Origin: Nocardioides sp.
GTDB taxonomy: Bacteria; Actinomycetota; Actinomycetes; Propionibacteriales; Nocardioidaceae
DNA length: 15,505 nt
Direction: 5' to 3'
NCBI GenBank assembly: GCA_003519585.1
Contig: DOWL01000238.1
Span: forward strand, 1 to 15,505
The notes beneath the pieces were generated by a model. The model was not told where the DNA came from and searched no databases. It saw only the letters and a program-made list of their open reading frames with translations. Made by a program: the position numbers and the translations under genes. Below are positions 14,841 through 15,505 of this stretch, piece after piece; positions within the stretch are counted from its first letter, which is position 1, and every line of letters starts with the position of its first letter.

Positions 14841-15428
14841 ATGTTCAGCACCGTTTTCAGCCCCGCTGCCCGCCTCGTCCGCACCCAGTTCCTGGGCCTT
14901 CTGGCCCTGGTCATCGTGCTCACCGGAGGCGCGGCGTACGCCGCCACCGCGGCCAAGAACAGCGTGAACAGCAAGTCCATCAAGAACGGCACGGTGCAGA
15001 CCGTCGACCTCAAGAACGGCGCGGTCACCACGGAGAAGCTGGCGCTCGACTCGGTCACCTCCGACCAGGTCAAGGCCAACTCGCTCACCGGCGCGGACAT
15101 CAACGAGTCGACCCTCGGCGCGGTGCCCAACGCGCAGCAGCTCGGCGGGGTGCCCGCCGCGGACTACCTGCGCGGAGCCGTCTACAAGACGGAGGCCGCG
15201 ACCGACGCCGGCACCACCCTCGGCGACGGGACCTCGGTGAAGGCCCAGGCCTGCGACGCAGGCGACATCCTGCTCTCGGGCGGCCCGGCCAGCCTCAACG
15301 CCACGACCGACCTGATCGAGAGCTTCCCGACCCCCGGCTCCACCAACAGCTGGTCCGCGCGGGTCGACAAGAACGGCGTGGGCGACAACTGGACCGTGGT
15401 GATCCTCTGCCTCGACAGCAATCGTTAA
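14841..15428 (+). CDS. Exported or membrane-anchored protein with decapeptide repeats
   Basis: This 195-aa protein has no name I can give. The start ATG 14841 has AAGGAGA 7 nt upstream. A basic N-terminus (RLVR) and a hydrophobic stretch at about 16-31 end in AYA-A at 32-35, a signal-peptidase-like site. Residues 41-100 divide into six in-phase 10-residue units with V/L at position 2, often T/S at position 4 and often I/L/V at position 7 (for example TVQTVDLKNG, SVTSDQVKAN). This suggests a beta-helix or coiled stalk. The C-terminal domain (111-195) has two cysteines, C138 and C190, that could form a disulfide, and conserved-looking GDILLSGG and NWTVVILC. Similar IKNGTV/LKNGAV repeat proteins are common and unannotated in actinobacteria. 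A surface role is inferred. Confidence 0.8.
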   Translation: MFSTVFSPAARLVRTQFLGLLALVIVLTGGAAYAATAAKNSVNSKSIKNGTVQTVDLKNGAVTTEKLALDSVTSDQVKANSLTGADINESTLGAVPNAQQLGGVPAADYLRGAVYKTEAATDAGTTLGDGTSVKAQACDAGDILLSGGPASLNATTDLIESFPTPGSTNSWSARVDKNGVGDNWTVVILCLDSNR

Positions 15429-15451
15429 CCCTCGTGAGTCTCGACCCCGAG

Positions 15452-15505
15452 CCCATGGCGACGCTCGCTCCGCTTCGCGGGCTTCGCAGTCGCCATGGCC
15501 ATGGG
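15452..15505. repeat. Palindromic element at the window end (terminator or dispersed repeat, truncated)
   Basis: CCATGGCGAC (15453-15462) and GTCGCCATGG (15489-15498) form a perfect 10-bp stem. The loop contains the direct repeat GCTTCGC twice (15472-15478, 15481-15487). Another CCATGGG (15499-15505) can compete with the right arm for pairing. It lies 24 nt after the previous stop, as a terminator would, but the composition resembles dispersed palindromic repeats. The right boundary is outside the window. Confidence 0.55.

Overview
The window is GC-rich throughout (roughly 70% by eye). Its gene content and order are typical of a high-GC Gram-positive actinobacterium. The protein styles and several conserved clusters suggest Nocardioidaceae or a relative, but that family-level placement is inference. 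Signs of an actinobacterium include a WblA/WhiB4-type WhiB regulator, the ArsA-pair/whiB/penicillin-binding-protein cluster, a recR-DUF5063-lysC-asd block, an aspartokinase with an internal beta-subunit start, and several genes that seem to be leaderless. I see no phage, transposase, integrase or CRISPR array.

Layout, left to right. Positions 1-3824 (+) hold the C-terminus of a YbaB/EbfC nucleoid protein, recR, a DUF5063-type protein that overlaps recR by 4 nt, then lysC and asd, which overlap as ATGA. lysC appears to have its own leaderless promoter. A 74-nt imperfect hairpin (3847-3920) separates asd from a convergent minus-strand four-TM membrane protein (3937-4491). Divergent from that gene is a small protein with a ClpX-type C4 zinc finger followed by a helix-turn-helix (4647-5054). 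A perfect 13-bp hairpin and a minus-strand tRNA-Pro(CGG) follow. A membrane-anchored metallophosphoesterase (5283-6209, -) and a GatB/YqeY-domain protein (6235-6693, +) diverge with only 25 bp between their start codons.

Positions 6712-11979 (-) carry a cluster that in reading order is ArsA-like ATPase 1, ArsA-like ATPase 2 (ATGA overlap), wblA/whiB4 and a bifunctional class A penicillin-binding protein. The same order is known in Mycobacterium (Rv3679-Rv3680-whiB4-ponA2) and Streptomyces, so these genes probably share a role in envelope, redox or developmental homeostasis. The two non-coding gaps in the cluster are unusually structured. Upstream of wblA there is a lower-GC leader with a 38-bp nested palindrome. 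Between wblA and the PBP there are two hairpins and a G-tract array that could form quadruplexes.

Divergent from the ATPase pair, and apparently sharing a promoter region with it, is a large ATPase/TPR/LuxR-type (LAL) regulator (12047-14737, +). It is followed by its own promoter-driven small exported protein built from six in-phase decapeptide repeats (14841-15428). The window ends inside a palindromic, probably repetitive, element. Nothing here is a proven novel system. The best leads are the zinc-finger/HTH protein, the wblA upstream palindrome, the G-tract array, the post-asd hairpin and the decapeptide-repeat protein.
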